Below, one piece after another: positions 1 through 5,924 of a stretch of 11,986 nt of DNA. This DNA is from Clostridiaceae bacterium UBA4839 (GTDB taxonomy: Bacteria; Bacillota; Clostridia; Clostridiales; Caloramatoraceae), in assembly GCA_002400085.1 (NCBI GenBank), contig DHEX01000148.1, forward strand, positions 1-11,986, written 5' to 3'. The notes under the pieces are model-generated. The model saw nothing but the letters and a program-made list of their open reading frames with translations. It was not told the DNA's origin and did no database searches. The translations under genes were made by a program, and so were the position numbers. Position 1 is the stretch's first letter. Every line of letters starts with the position of its first letter.

Positions 1-153
1 AAAGATTTATTTATTAAGCTTTATGTTGAGGAGCAGGGGGTTGAGGATATAAGTAAGGAAACGGGATTGAAAAGAGAGGTAATTTACAACAGGATATCCA
101 GAGGCAAAAGAAAAATTAAAAAGATGACTGATATTACGGAAAATAGGGGGTAA
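1..153 (+). CDS. RNA polymerase sigma factor, sigma-70/ECF-like, C-terminal fragment (region 4)
   Basis: The window opens inside this gene. The reading frame is open from base 1 to TAA at 151-153 and encodes the last 50 residues. The fragment contains a helix-turn-helix of the sigma region 4 type (VEDISKETGLKREVIYNRIS, then a basic RGKRKIKK tail), the part that reads the -35 promoter element. The pattern 'D/E-I-A/S-x-x-x-G-x-x-x-x-x-V/I-x-x-R-x-x-R-x-K-x-K-x-K' is typical of sigma-70 family proteins. The next gene starts 4 nt downstream and encodes a single-pass membrane protein of the DUF4179 type, the usual partner of ECF-like sigma factors in Firmicutes, so the two are almost certainly one operon. 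Which sigma subfamily this is cannot be judged without the missing N-terminal part. Confidence 0.8.
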   Translation, partial: KDLFIKLYVEEQGVEDISKETGLKREVIYNRISRGKRKIKKMTDITENRG

Positions 154-157
154 TGAA

Positions 158-1189
158 ATGGGAAAAAATATATATGATATGTTAAATGAAGTTGAAATAG
201 ACCTAAGTGAATATGAAAGAGAAGACTTCACTGACATTGAAAAAAGAAAAATTAAAAACAAATTTAAGAAGTCAATTAAAAAGAATAACTCTATATATAA
301 AAAAGGTATCATAGCTGCTTCAATAGCATTGTTAATCATAGGATTTTCTGTAACTGATTTTGGCAATCATGTTTGGGCAAATGCAGGTACTTATGTTAAT
401 ACTGTAGCATACGGCATAGGTAATTTTTTGGGAATAGAAAAGAATTTAGATGAATATAAAACAGTTATAGAGCAGCCAATAACTAAGGAGGGCGTAACTA
501 TTAAATTAAATGAAGTTATTTTAGATAACAATCAGTTAATAGTTTCAACTACTTTAAAATCTGATGAAAAATTAGAAGATATTTTTACACGATATTTTGG
601 AAGTGTTTATATAAATGGGAAAAGTGCAAGTGATGGAGCTGGTGGCGGTTCAAAGCAAATAGATGATCATACAATAGAAGAAGTGATGACTTATAATTTA
701 AATGGAGATTTTAGCGGCGATTTAAATATAAAGCTTGTATTTTCAGATGTAATGATTAATGGAAATACAAAAAAAGCAAAATATGTATTTAACTTTAAGA
801 CCAATGGAGATGAGTTAGCTAAAGATACTAAGGCTATTTTATTAAATAATACTTTTACGCTTGAAAATGGTCAAAACATTACTTTAGAAAAATACACCAG
901 CAATAATATAGGACAAAGAATTTATTTTTCTAAAGGCTCTAAAGGGACTGACTATGATATGGTATTGAGAGGACATGATGATTTGGGGAATAAAGTTGAG
1001 TTTTGCATGTCCAGTGCAGATGCCAATAGCGGTATATTTAAATTAAATAATATTGATGGAAATCTTAATGAAAATGCAAAAACATTAACACTTACTCCTT
1101 ATGCTGTTAAATTTCCTAAAAAAAGCGGAAAAATGAGCAATGATTTTAAACAAGTTGGTGAAGCATTTACAATAGATTTATCAAAATAA
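158..1189 (+). CDS. DUF4179-type membrane protein, probable anti-sigma factor
   Basis: A 343-residue protein. Residues 1-48 are charged and cytoplasmic. Residues 50-67 form one membrane segment. The rest is an extracytoplasmic, beta-rich domain with motifs of the DUF4179/DUF5643 families (the region around ANAGTYVNTVAYGIGNFLG just after the membrane, then KEGVTIKLNEVILDNNQLIV). Proteins of this layout follow sigma factor genes in Bacilli and Clostridia and are thought to hold the sigma factor at the membrane until an envelope signal arrives; that role is inferred here from layout and position. The start at 158 has an AGGGGG ribosome binding site 7-8 nt upstream, overlapping the end of the sigma gene, which indicates translational coupling. 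No zinc-binding HxxxCxxC anti-sigma motif is seen in the N-terminal part. A remnant matching the last codons and downstream hairpin of this gene lies at 8453-8563. Confidence 0.8.
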   Translation: MGKNIYDMLNEVEIDLSEYEREDFTDIEKRKIKNKFKKSIKKNNSIYKKGIIAASIALLIIGFSVTDFGNHVWANAGTYVNTVAYGIGNFLGIEKNLDEYKTVIEQPITKEGVTIKLNEVILDNNQLIVSTTLKSDEKLEDIFTRYFGSVYINGKSASDGAGGGSKQIDDHTIEEVMTYNLNGDFSGDLNIKLVFSDVMINGNTKKAKYVFNFKTNGDELAKDTKAILLNNTFTLENGQNITLEKYTSNNIGQRIYFSKGSKGTDYDMVLRGHDDLGNKVEFCMSSADANSGIFKLNNIDGNLNENAKTLTLTPYAVKFPKKSGKMSNDFKQVGEAFTIDLSK

Positions 1190-1198
1190 ATTAGATAC

Positions 1199-1243
1199 AG
1201 ATATCGGCTAAAAGTACAATACAGGTACTTTTAGCCGATATCT
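1199..1243 (+). terminator. Perfect 19-bp hairpin after the DUF4179 gene (probable terminator)
   Basis: Left arm 1199-1217 (agatatcggctaaaagtac) and right arm 1225-1243 are exact reverse complements, with a 7-nt loop (aatacag). The stem starts 10 nt after the stop codon at 1189. The sequence after the stem (cttaattatttg) is only moderately T-rich. The convergent operon ends at 1390, so this stem may stop transcription from both sides. A diverged copy occurs at 8487-8529. Confidence 0.65.
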
Positions 1244-1363
1244 TAATTATTTGCTAATAGAAAGAGAATACACAAAATTATTTACACAGCCAATGAAAAG
1301 GTAAGAAGCGTCCTAGACCGCATTTTCTATATTCATCTAGAATTATGGCTATTAATGAAAACT

Positions 1364-1386
1364 GGCGAACAATGTCCGCCCCTACG
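1364..1386. repeat. Short GC-rich palindromic repeat of REP type
   Basis: The sequence ggcgaaca-a-tgtccgcc (1364-1380) is a near-perfect inverted repeat (7 of 8 pairs) followed by cctacg. It is much richer in G and C than its surroundings. Similar GGCGAAC...GTTCGCC/CCTACG palindromes occur as dispersed intergenic repeats in many bacteria (from memory, not searched here). It abuts the stop codon of the OB-fold gene (1390-1392), so it could also form a hairpin in the 3' end of that leftward transcript. Confidence 0.5.
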
Positions 1387-1389
1387 CGA

Positions 1390-1887
1390 TTATTTTTGAA
1401 GCTTAAAACTTTTATATGTTATTCTCAAAAGAATAACTATACAAATTGTAGAAATTATTGAAACTATAATTCTTCTTTTATTTACAGGGTGTGGGGTAGG
1501 CGTACCCTTTTTTACAATTTTCACAGATTGGGCATGGATATCCATGTCGCCGCCATGCTCGCTGCACGCTCTGTTGAACGTTCCAGTTACTTCAATAAGA
1601 TCCCCAGTATTATGATAGTTTCCATACACACTAATTTGGGCTGCATCATTACTATCCATCCATATACCCATCGGGAGTGTTCCATCACTTATATTTACCC
1701 AGGAGTGAGCCCCCCTCTTCATTGATTCGCCTATTGCCTCTCCCTTAACTGTAACTGTCTTCCCGTTATAAAGCTTCGCATTTTCCACAAGCTGATTGAA
1801 GGTTACCCCACTTTCAGCATTAGCTGTAATTACCACAAACAAAAACATTGTAATAGATAATGTTATTATCTTGAATATCTTCGACAT
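1390..1887 (-). CDS. Exported, membrane-anchored OB-fold protein; last gene of the trk operon
   Basis: A 165-residue protein. Residues 1-24 are a signal peptide (lysine, long hydrophobic stretch, cleavage site after ANA). Residues 28-126 resemble an OB-fold of the tRNA_anti-like type (NGKTVTVKGEAIG, then GDLIEVTGTFNRACSEHGG). Residues 138-157 are a second hydrophobic stretch followed by a basic tail, so the domain should sit outside the membrane, held by its C-terminus. Cys108, His111, Asp114, Asp116 and His118 cluster in CSEHGGDMDIHA and could bind a metal; this is inference. The start overlaps the end of trkH by 22 bp, with GGAGGT about 11 nt upstream, so it is translationally coupled to trkH. 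The gene looks somewhat richer in G and C than its neighbours. Function is unknown; an envelope accessory of the potassium system is possible. Domain assignment is moderate, gene call is firm. Confidence 0.75.
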   Translation of the reverse strand: MSKIFKIITLSITMFLFVVITANAESGVTFNQLVENAKLYNGKTVTVKGEAIGESMKRGAHSWVNISDGTLPMGIWMDSNDAAQISVYGNYHNTGDLIEVTGTFNRACSEHGGDMDIHAQSVKIVKKGTPTPHPVNKRRIIVSIISTICIVILLRITYKSFKLQK

Positions 1888-3398
1888 AACTTTTTAATAC
1901 CTCCAGCAATAAAGCCAATCAATGCAAATACAGACATAAATTCAAGCCTTCCAAGATACATGGCTATTATATAATATATTTTAAGGGCAGCAGGCACTGA
2001 AGGCGAAGTAATTCCTATGGAAAGCCCTACATTTCCTGTTGCTGATGCAGCTTCAAATGCAGCATTTGAAACAGGATACCCATAATATACTCCCATTGCC
2101 GTACCTATTGAAAACAATATGATATAGCAGATTATTATAAGTGCTGCACTTTTTACCATTCCATCCTCTAATATATTATCCTTCATATAATGGAACTTAA
2201 ACACACTTACTTTTCTTTCAGACATTAAGAGTTTTTTAATATCTGCAATCAATCCTTTGAAAACTAGTCCAACCCTTAATCCTTTAAACCCTCCTGCAGT
2301 TGAACATGCAGAACCACCAATAAGCATTGCAATTGTCATAATGATTATTGCAAAATCCCCCCATTCAAGAGCAAATTGCCTTGAATAGACATTAGCAAAA
2401 CCTGTTGTTGTATGAGCTGAAAGCAGGTTGTAAACTCCTTTTCTAAAAATCGCCATGGCATTTGGGTATACATTTAGTTTTGATAACCCTAAAGCTACAA
2501 AAAATGATGCAAGTGTAGCAGTTATAAAAAAGCTTTGCGTTTCAATATTCTTATATATTTCCTTCCTATTTCCCTGCCATATTGCATAGTGAAGCCCAAA
2601 GTTAAATGAGCCAACTATAAAGAAAATCATTGTAACAATTTCATAGGAAAAGCTGTGGTAGTAAAGCATGTTCTGTGACATTGGAGCAAAGCCCCCTGTA
2701 CTCCATGCTGACATAAATATAAATAGACCATGAAAAAACGCTGATACAGGCTTTAGTCCAATAAACATACCATTTATCCAAAGTATTAGCGTTCCAACTA
2801 CAAGATATATCATACTAATTTTCCATATTATTCTTGCAGTTCCCTTAACATTTGGAACTAGCTCAATGTCCTTTCCTTCTCCAACATACATCTTATAAGC
2901 CCCTGCTGTATCTCTTACGAGAAAACACAGTGCAAGCACAACCATTCCCTGTCCTCCAACAAAGGTTATAATATGTCTCCACATATTCATTCCAAGAGCT
3001 AAATGTTCAAGATCCTGAGTAAGAACAAGACCTGTTGTTGTAAAACCACTCATTACATCAAATATTGCATCAAGATAAGAACCAACATGGCCACTTAGCT
3101 TATATGGTATTGCAGATAAAAACATGAGCAAAAACCATGATAGGGATGCTATTATAAGACCATGCTTCCATTCTACCTTTACTTTGCCAACAGTATCCTT
3201 TCCAAAAAGGATAAATATCATTCCTATACCTGCTGAAATATCAATACTTATTATAAAGTCCAAAACAGTGTTCCATTCCTTAAATGCTATTGAGGTTATT
3301 ATGGGCAGCAGCATAAGTGCTGCTGTCCATAATATTACATATCCCGTATAATAGCTGATTATCTTAAGGTTGCAAAACTTATTTTTATTTTCTACCAT
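1866..3398 (-). CDS. trkH: TrkH/KtrB-family potassium uptake channel subunit
   Basis: A 510-residue integral membrane protein and the pore of a Trk/Ktr-type K+ uptake system. The four pore-loop repeats are all visible: SGFTTTG (117-123), SAWSTGG (230-236), SAHTTTG (327-333) and ASATGNVG (451-458). The glycine in each selectivity-filter motif is present. Residues 360-372 (IGGSACSTAGGFK) match the conserved intramembrane gate region after repeat 3, and MYLGRLEF (480-487) is the family's C-terminal signature. Length and topology fit a full-length family member. The start at 3398 has GAGGTGA about 5 nt upstream, inside the end of the micropeptide gene. It lies downstream of two trkA genes whose products should form its cytoplasmic gating ring. 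TrkH versus KtrB cannot be separated by eye; the 510-residue length leans to the TrkH side. Confidence 0.95.
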   Translation of the reverse strand: MVENKNKFCNLKIISYYTGYVILWTAALMLLPIITSIAFKEWNTVLDFIISIDISAGIGMIFILFGKDTVGKVKVEWKHGLIIASLSWFLLMFLSAIPYKLSGHVGSYLDAIFDVMSGFTTTGLVLTQDLEHLALGMNMWRHIITFVGGQGMVVLALCFLVRDTAGAYKMYVGEGKDIELVPNVKGTARIIWKISMIYLVVGTLILWINGMFIGLKPVSAFFHGLFIFMSAWSTGGFAPMSQNMLYYHSFSYEIVTMIFFIVGSFNFGLHYAIWQGNRKEIYKNIETQSFFITATLASFFVALGLSKLNVYPNAMAIFRKGVYNLLSAHTTTGFANVYSRQFALEWGDFAIIIMTIAMLIGGSACSTAGGFKGLRVGLVFKGLIADIKKLLMSERKVSVFKFHYMKDNILEDGMVKSAALIIICYIILFSIGTAMGVYYGYPVSNAAFEAASATGNVGLSIGITSPSVPAALKIYYIIAMYLGRLEFMSVFALIGFIAGGIKKLCRRYSR

Positions 3399-3402
3399 AA
3401 AA

Positions 3403-3504
3403 TCACCTCATAATCAAGCTCATACCGAAAAGCATTACAATAAATATAATGGTAAAGCCAACTTCTGTCATAATACCATTAATAATCTTTTTTCTATTCA
3501 ACAT
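3403..3504 (-). CDS. 33-residue single-helix membrane micropeptide between trkA and trkH
   Basis: This short gene fills the gap between the second trkA and trkH almost exactly: its ATG is 4 nt after the trkA stop and its TGA is 4 nt before the trkH ATG. It has an AGGAGA ribosome binding site 8 nt upstream of the ATG, inside the end of trkA. The peptide begins with a short basic N-terminus (MLNRKKIING), followed by a hydrophobic helix of about 20 residues (IMTEVGFTIIFIVMLFGMSL) and ends IMR. Thr13 and Glu14 lie near the start of the helix. The layout recalls KdpF, the roughly 30-residue helix that stabilises the KdpABC potassium pump, but no sequence kinship is claimed. Likely role (inference): a small subunit stabilising or regulating TrkH. 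The tight packing and ribosome binding site argue that it is translated. Confidence 0.75.
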   Translation of the reverse strand: MLNRKKIINGIMTEVGFTIIFIVMLFGMSLIMR

Positions 3505-3508
3505 ACTA

Positions 3509-4168
3509 TCACTCTCCTAGGATGCACCTTTCTACCACTTTCTTGCTTTCAACAACAGTCATAATAATAAGCTTATCCCCATTTTTTATTTCAATTCCAC
3601 CCTTAGGGAATATAACCCTATCGCCTCTTAAAATTGATACAATGACACATTCATAAGGAAGGTCTAATGAGCTTATTGTTTTTCCACAACATGGACTACT
3701 AGGGCTAACAATTCCTTCAGCTAAAATCATTTCACCCCTGTTAAGAGTTTGTATAACCTTTAGTTTGTCCTCTGCAAGCTGCCATTCTATTAGATTAGCA
3801 ATAACCTCTGTACTGCATACAGTTCTATCAACTCCAAGACTTTTAAAAATAGGCCTGTTCTTAGGATTATTTATCCTTGCAATTGTTTTTTTAACATCAA
3901 AGCTGCTTTTAGCAATTTGGCATATAACAAGATTTTCTTCGTCCTTGCCTGTTACTGCAGCAACCATTTCGGTCTCTTCTATTCCTGCATCCTTTAGCAC
4001 ATCAAAATCCGTTCCATCTCCGCAAATTATATTTCCCTGAATTTCTGATGCAATTTTTTCACATACTGCACTATTTCTTTCTATTAGCGTTATATCATAT
4101 TCCCTATCTTTAAGAGTTTTAAAAAGGTAGTAGCCAACCTTTCCGCCGCCTACTATTATTGCTTTCAT
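3509..4168 (-). CDS. trkA: TrkA/RCK potassium channel regulator, second copy
   Basis: A 219-residue cytoplasmic protein with one RCK unit. Residues 1-125 form a Rossmann nucleotide-binding domain: the glycine motif VGGGKVG (Gly7, Gly9, Gly12), an acidic residue at the end of the second strand (Glu30 in LIERN) and GDGTD (50-54). Residues about 136-217 form the TrkA_C ligand domain (GMxxAEGIVSPSS-like start through GDKLIIM). Family members assemble as a ring beneath TrkH/KtrB and gate it in response to nucleotides; some C-terminal domains bind c-di-AMP, which cannot be judged here. Its ATG overlaps the stop of the upstream trkA by 4 nt (ATGA, 4165-4168), so the two are translationally coupled and probably made in similar amounts. 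It is followed directly by the micropeptide and trkH genes. Confidence 0.93.
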   Translation of the reverse strand: MKAIIVGGGKVGYYLFKTLKDREYDITLIERNSAVCEKIASEIQGNIICGDGTDFDVLKDAGIEETEMVAAVTGKDEENLVICQIAKSSFDVKKTIARINNPKNRPIFKSLGVDRTVCSTEVIANLIEWQLAEDKLKVIQTLNRGEMILAEGIVSPSSPCCGKTISSLDLPYECVIVSILRGDRVIFPKGGIEIKNGDKLIIMTVVESKKVVERCILGE

Positions 4169-4818
4169 ACAAACACCTCCCCGGAAAGGGCTGAAGATAG
4201 CCTCTGTCTATCTTTTTTATCTATAACACATACAATTTTATCCCCAGACTGCAGATTATCATCAGCATCTGCAAGCTTAAACTTTCCATCTCTTAAAATT
4301 GATGATATTCTACAGCCATACTCTTTTTCTATACTTTTGATATCCTTTATCTTTTCTTTTTTAATAGGCATTTCTACTATTTCCATATTGTTATCTAAAA
4401 CACTTATAATTCTTGAACTTTTTTCCGTAATTTTATTTCTTATCATCTCAAAACTGAGATTAACGGGGTTTATTGTTTCAATACCCAGCTTTTTATATAT
4501 AAATTCCTTGTTTGGCTCACATATTCTGGCCATTACCTTTGGAACGCTGAATATATCCCTTGCAATTTGTGATGCCATTATATTAGTATTATCATCACTG
4601 GTAACCCCTATGAATACATCAGCCTTATCGATTCCCGCCTCAAGCAGGATATCATTATCAAACTCTACTCCCGCTATTCTTATCCCATTAAATCCAGTTC
4701 CAAGCCTATTAAGATTGTCACTGTCATTATCAATTATTACTACATCATTCCCTTTACTGGATAATTCTCTTGCAATGGTGCTTCCAAGCTTTCCACATCC
4801 GATTATTACTATATACAT
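4165..4818 (-). CDS. trkA: TrkA/RCK potassium channel regulator, first copy
   Basis: A 217-residue single-RCK protein, a paralogue of the next gene. The N-terminal Rossmann domain has IIGCGKLG (Gly7, Gly9, Gly12) and Asp30 at the end of the second strand (VVIID), the usual NAD(H)-binding acid. The C-terminal TrkA_C domain covers about residues 140-212 (CRISSILRDGKF through SGDKIVCVID). The start at 4818 (MYIVIIG) is chosen over an in-frame ATG 18 nt upstream because GGAGTG lies 6 nt before it, while the upstream ATG has no ribosome binding site. The position equivalent to the GDGTD loop of its paralogue reads GVEFD, so the two proteins may differ in nucleotide binding. Two unlike RCK proteins suggest a mixed gating ring, or two single-RCK proteins replacing the two-RCK TrkA known from Proteobacteria. 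Confidence 0.92.
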   Translation of the reverse strand: MYIVIIGCGKLGSTIARELSSKGNDVVIIDNDSDNLNRLGTGFNGIRIAGVEFDNDILLEAGIDKADVFIGVTSDDNTNIMASQIARDIFSVPKVMARICEPNKEFIYKKLGIETINPVNLSFEMIRNKITEKSSRIISVLDNNMEIVEMPIKKEKIKDIKSIEKEYGCRISSILRDGKFKLADADDNLQSGDKIVCVIDKKDRQRLSSALSGEVFV

Positions 4819-4847
4819 AAATTTCACTCCTACCATATTGTTAAATA

Positions 4848-5393
4848 TTACATAGCTACACGGCTAGGAATATAGCCATTTAAATCCAATTCCTCTTCTT
4901 TGTTTTCAACTAACCTTTTCCTAACATTAAAAAGTTTCCTGCCATCATTTGTACAATAACAGGAGAAATCGTAATCCTTATCATTTCCCTTGCACTCTAT
5001 TCCTGCTGCTCTCATAAATCCGCTGTCAAAGCTTGCGTCTAGTATAATAGCTCTTCCAAAGTAACTAACTTCGACATAATACCACGATATTTCTTTATTG
5101 CTCCTGCTTATGAGTCTTTTTGTATTATCAGTTACTAGTGCGCATTTTATATGGCAGTCAAATTCCCCTAACTTTAAAAGGGTATAAAGCAATATATTTT
5201 TATCTATATTATTTCCCCTGCCCATAACCAGTGTTTCAGATGCCCTCTGCATTGATGTAAATGTATCATAGTAAATTGAATTTTTAACATCGAAGAATAT
5301 TCTCTTTAATTTTTCTACACCATATACATCATCATAATGATTCATTTGATTTATTATTGCATCATGATTTAAATCACAATAGCACATATACAT
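4848..5393 (-). CDS. Transglutaminase-fold-like protein, predicted catalytically inactive; first gene of the trk operon
   Basis: A 181-residue protein without signal peptide or membrane segment. Residues about 50-122 resemble a transglutaminase/protease core: ASETLVMGRGNNIDKNILLY (51-70) matches the helix that normally begins with the catalytic Cys, and WYYVEVSYFGRAIILDAS (104-121) matches the strand pair carrying His and Asp. At the Cys position there is Asn62, at the His position Trp104, while Asp119 is kept, so protease or crosslinking activity is not expected. The C-terminal third (131-181) is charged, with several cysteines (134, 145, 147). The start has GGAGGT 7 nt upstream. It leads the operon, with the first trkA 29 nt downstream, so a cytoplasmic role connected with potassium uptake is possible. 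The fold assignment rests on motif likeness only and needs a profile search; the gene itself is solid. Confidence 0.6.
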   Translation of the reverse strand: MYMCYCDLNHDAIINQMNHYDDVYGVEKLKRIFFDVKNSIYYDTFTSMQRASETLVMGRGNNIDKNILLYTLLKLGEFDCHIKCALVTDNTKRLISRSNKEISWYYVEVSYFGRAIILDASFDSGFMRAAGIECKGNDKDYDFSCYCTNDGRKLFNVRKRLVENKEEELDLNGYIPSRVAM

Positions 5394-5409
5394 AATAATT
5401 ACCTCCTCG

Positions 5410-5421
5410 CTTATATATAAG
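5410..5421. other. Perfect 12-bp palindrome just before the trk operon start
   Basis: CTTATATATAAG is its own reverse complement and lies between the leader hairpin and the GGAGGT ribosome binding site of the first operon gene (17 nt before its ATG at 5393). It could be an operator half or a small stem in the leader RNA, or chance in A/T-rich DNA. Confidence 0.3.
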
Positions 5422-5432
5422 GCTACATTGAA

Positions 5433-5496
5433 ATAAGTTATGAGTTATAAAAACATTCTAATGATTTAGAAATGTTAATATAAACACATAACTTAT
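5433..5496 (-). promoter_or_regulatory. Long hairpin in the 5' leader of the trk operon
   Basis: Outer arms ataagttatg (5433-5442) and cataacttat (5487-5496) are exact reverse complements of 10 bp. Inside them, aacattcta (5452-5460) pairs with tagaaatgtt (5467-5476) with one bulged A, and the parts between pair partly. The whole spans 64 nt and lies between the predicted promoter (5548-5576) and the first gene of the operon (ATG at 5393). No T-run follows on the minus strand, so it is not a simple terminator. It could stabilise the leader, bind a protein as DNA, or be part of a larger cis-acting RNA. It does not match a riboswitch class that I recognise. Confidence 0.45.
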
Positions 5497-5547
5497 CTTT
5501 TCTTAACCAAATTAATGTTGTTATTTACTTCCTTAATAACTATATAG

Positions 5548-5576
5548 ATTATAGTCTCCTTTACACACTATCTAAA
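5548..5576 (-). promoter_or_regulatory. Sigma-A-type promoter for the trk operon
   Basis: On the minus strand, TTTAGA (5576-5571) and TATAAT (5553-5548) are separated by 17 nt. The -10 box is a perfect consensus and the -35 box matches TTGACA at 4 of 6 positions. Transcription would start near 5541, giving a leader of about 150 nt before the ATG at 5393. Confidence 0.55.
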
Positions 5577-5820
5577 GCTTCGAAAAATTCCTGCTATGAA
5601 ATTCTCCTGTGTATTAAATGCTGTTAATTCAAATTAGTTCACTTATTCATAGCGAATTTGAAGATATTTTTTAATTCTCTTAGGTATAGATGTTTGATTT
5701 TTATAAAATATTTGGCTTATCATATCTGTATCAACAATAATATAAAATGCGCATATATATAGGTAGAAATTCTATTACATTAAACATATTAATTGCACTA
5801 AAAATCATAGAATCGGTACT
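5577..5820. other. Divergent intergenic region between the trk operon and the kinase gene
   Basis: The whole gap between the divergent starts (5394-5924) has no convincing gene on either strand. Besides the promoter and hairpin entered separately, this A/T-rich central part contains an 8-bp inverted repeat (ttcaaatt near 5629 and aatttgaa near 5655). No further structure is recognised. Confidence 0.5.
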
Positions 5821-5848
5821 GTGCCATTAGTGAATTAGTGGGTATGAT
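5821..5848 (+). promoter_or_regulatory. Possible promoter of the kinase gene
   Basis: GTGCCA (5821-5826) and TATGAT (5843-5848) are spaced 16 nt apart. The -10 box matches consensus at 5 of 6 positions and the -35 box at 4 of 6. Transcription from here would start after the in-frame ATG at 5838, which supports translation from 5925. The match is modest and other A/T-rich hexamers exist upstream. Confidence 0.3.
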
Positions 5849-5924
5849 TTTGCATAAATGTTTGGGGCAAAGCAGTATATATAGAATTATTTATGCGAAA
5901 CATATAGGTAAATGGAGGTTAATT

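Noticed and set aside
7..366. Minus-strand frame across the sigma factor tail and the start of the DUF4179 gene
   Set aside because: Phe/Ile/Leu-rich antisense of two real genes; the plus strand has coupled genes with a ribosome binding site.
1489..1725. 78-codon plus-strand open frame opposite the OB-fold gene
   Set aside because: No ribosome binding site and no recognisable domain; it mirrors the signal-peptide-bearing gene on the other strand.
3765..4040. Plus-strand frame opposite the second trkA with hydrophobic stretches
   Set aside because: The hydrophobicity arises from reading trkA backwards; the minus-strand gene has complete RCK motifs.
4337..4855. 172-codon plus-strand open frame opposite the first trkA
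   Set aside because: It is a low-complexity Ile/Leu/Ser-rich antisense reading of a well-supported gene, with no ribosome binding site or family likeness.
5394..5547. c-di-AMP (ydaO-type) riboswitch in the trk leader
   Set aside because: Considered because such switches control potassium genes, but no conserved core resembling that class could be seen; only an A/T-rich hairpin is present.
5838..5924. Longer N-terminus for the kinase (start at 5838)
   Set aside because: The start at 5925 has GGAGG at proper distance and leads straight into the membrane helix; the upstream ATG has no site and may lie before the transcript start.
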